Positions 59,501-64,000 of a stretch of DNA of 64,000 nucleotides are shown in pieces. The DNA comes from Phytoseiulus persimilis (lineage: Eukaryota > Arthropoda > Arachnida > Mesostigmata > Phytoseiidae): contig CM075103.1 of the NCBI GenBank assembly GCA_037576195.1, positions 34,494,723 through 34,558,722 on the forward strand, read 5' to 3'. Below the pieces are notes generated by a model. That model saw only the letters and a list, made by a program, of their open reading frames with translations. It did no database searches and was not told where the DNA came from. How positions within the stretch are numbered: position 1 is the stretch's first letter; every line of letters begins with the position of its first letter. The translations under genes were made by a program, and so were the position numbers.

Positions 59501-62500
59501 CAGCGGCTCTGCCTAAGTCCGTCGGAGTCAATCTTCCGCTGTGAAGCATCGAATCAAACGTCCTGGTCACGTCGACCAAGTGCCAATATAGAGAAAGGCT
59601 CTCGGTCAGGCCACGGTCGCTTGCCCGCCCGCCCGCTTGGTCGCTGACTGACCGTCGTTGTCCCGCTCGCCGTTGGTTTCCCCTCCCGCCCGCCTCCTTT
59701 TTTCATTCAGACCGGGGTTTTCCTTCCGCCCACTTGACTCTATCCGTCCGCCTGTCGTCTTTCGAACGGAAACTCGCCGAACAGAAAATTGTCCACGCGG
59801 CACTGTCGTCGGCATCGTCGGGTGGATGGCCAGCTCGGAGACGAACGGAGCTCGAAACGAAGCTTAGCCGCAAGGGAAGCGGGAGAAAACTCAATTTTTC
59901 AAAATTCACCCTCACTTCAAGAGAACCGGCTTCGCTGACACGTCCCGCGTCCTATATGCGCATACACAGGACCGCAAGGGTCATCCATGGGCTTCGTCGT
60001 CATTGTCCAAGGCCGTCGCCGCTAAACAAAATTGAACCTTTCCCACGCGAGCAGCCACGAACCATTTTTTTCTCACTCCCTCCTCTATGACTTCGTGTCT
60101 TTCCTGGACCGGGGCTCGTTCCGGAGCTCGAAAACAGGTCTCAGAGACCATCTTCTCCGCTTTGCACTGCTACCCTGTTGCCGGAGGGAGAGTTGAATTT
60201 CATATTGAATGAGGAAAAAAACCGCGACCTGGTAGAGCACGAGGAGGAAACGTCGGTCAAAAGGTGTGTCGTTCCGGCAGGAAAATGGAATGTTTTCTAA
60301 AGGACGACCCGTCGCCTCCACCACCCGAAGAAAGAGGAAATGGCCTCTGAGGAAACGAGCCAAACTCGCTCAGGGCCCTACGATACAAGTTCCTCAGCCT
60401 GACTGCCGTCCCGCCCGGTTCCGGCCGAACGATCCCACCAGGCCGGGGTTGCGGTAGCGAATATTATGATGGTGGTGGAGGTGGCGTTAGAGCTGTTGGT
60501 GCTGCATTTCTATCTCTTTCTCGGTAGCTCACTAGGTCGTATATGCCCCACAACATAGTTCCAGAGGAGCCTTGTCCGGGCTTGGAGATCCGGGGCGGAC
60601 AAGCTTCAAAGTTCCCCGAGCTTGCCAAGCGCATGATGCGGCTCGAGATCCTCAATGTGGAAGCGTCCTCTAAACTTTCCGGAGCGACTCCTCTCCCGCG
60701 ATGAGAGATAACCACATGGGAAAATAAATGAAGCGAACACCGAGATAAAAACACATCGGTTCGGGAGATGGAACCCATTCCGCTGAGATAAATGAGCCGG
60801 GATTCCACATCGGCCGAAAACGACAAAAACAGAAGTCGGCTTAAGCGAGGCCCCGGCGGATTTCTGTTCCTGAAGCGATGGAATTCAGTAGCGCATTGAT
60901 TGCAGGACGTACAATTTCGCCAAAGGTGAAACGCCTCGCGTCACGCTGGATCGCTCACAAGGAAAATCATTTTCCCCTTAGACGAGCTATCGGGAATACA
61001 AGCGAAGATTGCGTGGTTCCGCTGACGGCGATCGACAGAGGAGTCTCTCGTTGTTTGCACGACCCGCCGTACGGAAGCTCGCGTACGGGCAACTCACGAT
61101 CATGGCTTGCCTGGGCTAAGATCCAGCTTCGAATTTGATTTATGACCGTATTGCATTGAATCGATGTGATGGATCAAGGTTGATTGGGTCACAGCGGCTT
61201 CGGGAAACGGTTTCGCAGAAAAAACAGGACGCAGTTTAAATTGATTGTTAGCCGACCCGCGCTGCAGCACGCGATCGCTCGCGCCGATTGTGAAAAATGA
61301 AGGAATTCCCGAGGAAGCCCATTCTGAAATCGGGTGTTCGATGTGGCTCGTTATCGCGCGTGCCCATCCTGGTTGGACTTCGCAAGTGCGGTGAACGACG
61401 ACGATAATACGCAGTGATGCTGGCTGACGAAACCAAGCCTGACCCGAAGGTCCCAGACGCTGAACGTCATGCAAGGTGACAATAGGTGCGCAAGCCACGC
61501 CAGAAATTCCAAGGAAGCCGACAGCGGTTTCCTCGGGGACCAACAGCACACAGTGGACGGGGGAATCTTCATAAATAACATGTCAGTTCCTCCAACACCT
61601 TGAATAGAAATTCCATCAAAATCTTTTCCATTATTCATATGTTTCCGCCGTTTCCGACAGTTCGAAGTAATCTTCGACACAGGCTCCGTCCGGGGTTCCT
61701 CCTCATCCGAAACTCTCTCGAGCCGCCCCGATGAATGATTTGGCAAGTACTCAAGCTCCTGGAAAGACATCGAACTTTGTCGGAGAATCCAACTGTCTCC
61801 CGAAACTCGAACGATGTCAATTATTATGAGACTTCGATAAGTTCCCGAGCCGTCCTATGATATCAAACGTCAGATCCGAAGAAGAGTTTTTCCTTCGGAA
61901 GCAGACTTGCTGCTCGCGGAACTGTTTTCATCTGTTGTTGGCTCAACTAATCCGATGGCTATCCGCTTCGTTTGTCAGACAGACGGGCGGGCTGTGCGTC
62001 GACTAGCCGCGTCTTCCTCAGTTAGCAGAATCGTGTTCAGGTGCTTAATTCCGAATCGGACGCGGTCTGAAAACTTTTGAAGCTTCGAAAATTTCCACAC
62101 ACTTCCATGGACATGTTCGATTCCGTCCATCAGGGAAACGAAGTAAGCTGCCGGGCCCTCCGACCCGCTCAGGAACCCTCCCGTCGGGGGCTTGTCGCGG
62201 GGACGAGAGGGAAAAGAGAGGGCGCCCCTCGGAAATTTCCCCCCGTTCGGCTTCATCGAGGGCGAACGGATGATATTCCTCTCCCGAATGTGTGTCTAAT
62301 CACCCGCCTAATTCAACGTGTCCGAGCTCATTGAGAAACGAAAGGAAAACCAAAGCGGAAACACAGGCTGTTCAGCTTGATCAAATCACAGTCCGCTTCG
62401 GTTTATATCGGCGTGTTATGTCGCCGTCTTGCTCAACACATTTGGTGATATCATTTGAGTAGAGCCGACACGAGCTGACCGGCTCATCGGCTAACTGGCG

Positions 62501-63127
62501 AGCGAGCAAGCGATCTTGCCCACAACGTTGAGTCAGCGCGTCGAACGTTTTCCTGCCGCTGAGCTGGATTGATGTCGAAGTGCAGCGTCGAACAGCAACA
62601 TTTTCATCGGCGTAACCGGCCGCTGTCGCCGCCAAGCGATGCGACGTTCCTTTTCTCTCATATGCGTCATAATCACGCTTTCGATGGAACGCGCAAATGA
62701 TTGTGCCGACTCGCCACTCGCCCTATTTCCGAACGGCAGATGCATGCGGCAGAAGACAACCTCGAGCCCATCTCATTCCGGCGCCTATTCGATTCCCACC
62801 GATCATCGGAATGCCCCACGAGTCAAACAAGGCACCCACGAGTCCGTTCAACTCGGTGAATCACTGGGCACAAATGAGCGCTAGCAGCTCCAGGAGTCCG
62901 AGACCCAGGTACGGTCGGAAGACACGATTGCGTAAGTTCTCTTCGCGCAATGGCCTTTTCCGTCACCCGGGCTCATTTCAACAGATCGACGAGCCCGGGG
63001 CGAAGTCGCCCGCCATGTCAGTCGCACACTGGAATTTTCAGTCGATCAATCGGTTTGTCTTGATGTCAAAGGCTTGGCTCCGCTGTCGCCCGAACTCGGA
63101 CGCCCTTCGGTTCGCTCGCTCGCTCAC
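53567..63127. other. Long stretch with no recognised gene
   Basis: Apart from the TATA box above I identify nothing. The longest frames (for example minus 61,351-61,770 and 61,100-61,549) have partly protein-like composition, and a good acceptor TGTCTTTCCAG precedes an ELEYLPNHSSGRLERV segment near 61,760, but no chain of exons or family match follows. Confidence 0.35.
53621..53628 (-). promoter_or_regulatory. TATA box of the Gly/His-rich secreted gene
   Basis: GATATAAG on the minus strand, 55-62 bp before the ATG at 53,566, giving an expected short 5' UTR of about 25-35 bases. Confidence 0.6.
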
Positions 63128-63731
63128 TGCGGAATCTTGACACGAGATGTCAGCTGTCGGTTCGTAATTGGCGTCGGTTCCACCATTCCTCCAAAGTCCA
63201 GTCGTCTCCGCTCCGGAGTACATCCCCTCCCAATCAACTGCATCATGATGAGGCTCCTCTGGAGAAGTCACGCGAGGCTGAGATCCCCTGCAGAAAGCGA
63301 TCGCCCCAACGATCGTGCCCAGAAAAATGAAACGCGTCTGATAGCCGCCGTTCCCTTCCAAGGAGCCTTAATTCGAGATAGCCAGAACGTTTATACAGTG
63401 TTTGCGGAGGATCCTGGAGCGATTTGGAAACATTCTCGATAGAGTTCCGAACGCTTCCGGGGTATTTGCCGAGGAGTGCATCGAACTTGTTTGCGCTGGG
63501 TTCAGGAGCGCTCTCGAACAACAACGAGCTAGGCTCTATGAGTCACTTCGGAAGAATATTGATAAAACGTCGAGTCGAGCGAGGGGAGTACCTCGTTCAA
63601 AAACGTCGAATCGAGAGCGAAGTTCATCCCCAGTTCTCCCGGAGCGCCGCCACGCGAGCGCTTCGAAATCAGAAATGTTGAGCACACCATCAGAAATGAT
63701 TACGCGGGCTTGGAATCGTGTAGTTTGGGGG
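63128..63731 (-). CDS. Internal exons of an unidentified gene
   Basis: Three minus-strand exons join without frame break: 63731-63592 (FQARVIISDGVLNISDFEAL ... FDVFERE), 63535-63397 (LLFESAPEPSANKFDALLGK ... SKSLQDPPQTL) and 63287-63128 (an EEPHHDAVDWEGMYSGAETT segment ... DISCQDSA). Donors are GTACTC, GTATAA and GTGAGC; acceptors ATTATCAG, CTCATAG and TTTCTGCAG. The product (about 146 residues seen) is hydrophilic, rich in Ser, Glu and Pro, without a domain I recognise. Neither the first nor the last exon was found; the gene probably continues on both sides. Confidence 0.42.
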
Positions 63732-63860
63732 CTGATAATGGCCGCCTGCCGCCACAGTGTCGCCAGCAGGGCGGTGGGGAGTTCATGGATGACTCATCAA
63801 GAGCCGAGGCGCAGGCCCCCGAAGGGTTCCCTCGAAGGCCCTGTTGAGTCATCAACTCGG

Positions 63861-63946
63861 TTCTTTCTCTCTCCCCCTTCCTCCCGATCTCTCTCGCTCT
63901 CCCTCTCTGTCTATCTCTCACTTTCTCCCTCTCTATCTCTCTCTCG
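63861..63946. repeat. CT-rich imperfect microsatellite
   Basis: Runs of CTCTCT broken by CCC and TAT interruptions over about 85 bases at the end of the window. Confidence 0.85.
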
Positions 63947-64000
63947 AGCCGGCCTCGCTCCGTTGGTATTCAGCCGGAGATCCTCGCTTCCCCAACTTTC

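Noticed and set aside
61100..61770. Two overlapping long minus-strand frames
   Set aside because: Each is partly protein-like but they conflict in frame, and no chain of splice sites or family match supports either.
1..64000. CRISPR arrays, bacterial operons, ribosome binding sites, viral genes, intact tRNA or rRNA
   Set aside because: No regular spaced repeats, no polycistronic layout and no such genes seen; all identified genes are intron-containing animal genes or DNA-transposon remnants.

Overview
This is eukaryotic genomic DNA: genes are split by GT-AG introns, splice phases can be followed from exon to exon, and intergenic DNA carries decayed transposons. The best matched proteins (a Shibire-like dynamin, cytosolic arginyl-tRNA synthetase, an RNase T2 relative) are arthropod-like. 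The near-50% GC, short exons and many introns would fit a mite such as a mesostigmatan predatory mite, but that placement is inference. No viral, bacterial or CRISPR content was seen.

Layout. (1) 854-22,057, plus strand: a dynamin gene rebuilt exon by exon. Seventeen constitutive exons (GTPase, middle/stalk, PH, GED) plus a proline-rich exon and a terminal exon encode about 817 residues in one unbroken frame. Its fourth coding exon exists as two tandem copies (2,560-2,763 and 2,820-3,023), each exactly 204 nt and of the same phase, separated by only 56 nt: a likely mutually exclusive exon pair inside the GTPase domain. At the 3' end, one terminal exon (22,021 onward) appears usable in two frames, giving either a short proline-rich end or a 233-residue acidic/Ser-rich/Cys-rich tail. 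Intron 8 holds a decayed hAT-type MITE. (2) 27,016-29,027, minus: a six-exon RNase T2-fold protein that keeps the first catalytic motif but has lost every catalytic residue of the second, behind a long membrane-anchored N-terminal extension. (3) 30,884-32,190: a MADF-domain ORF facing a broken PIF/Harbinger transposase, probably one old element. (4) 33,623-36,490, minus: cytosolic ArgRS, nine exons, complete except for the start. (5) 46,861 onward, plus: the 5' part of a secreted-protein gene of unknown type. (6) 52,009-53,566, minus: a complete five-exon gene with a TATA box encoding a 111-residue secreted Gly/His-rich protein. (7) 63,128-63,731, minus: three phase-compatible exons of an unrecognised gene. 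The final ~100 bases are CT-rich simple repeat.

The genes share no pathway; this is an ordinary animal gene neighbourhood. The most unusual content is the dynamin isoform architecture (alternative switch-II exon, dual-frame 3' exon) and the apparently inactive, membrane-anchored RNase T2 homologue. Several stretches (36.5-41.3 kb, 48.1-50.9 kb, 61-63 kb) contain exon-like fragments that could not be resolved into genes by eye.
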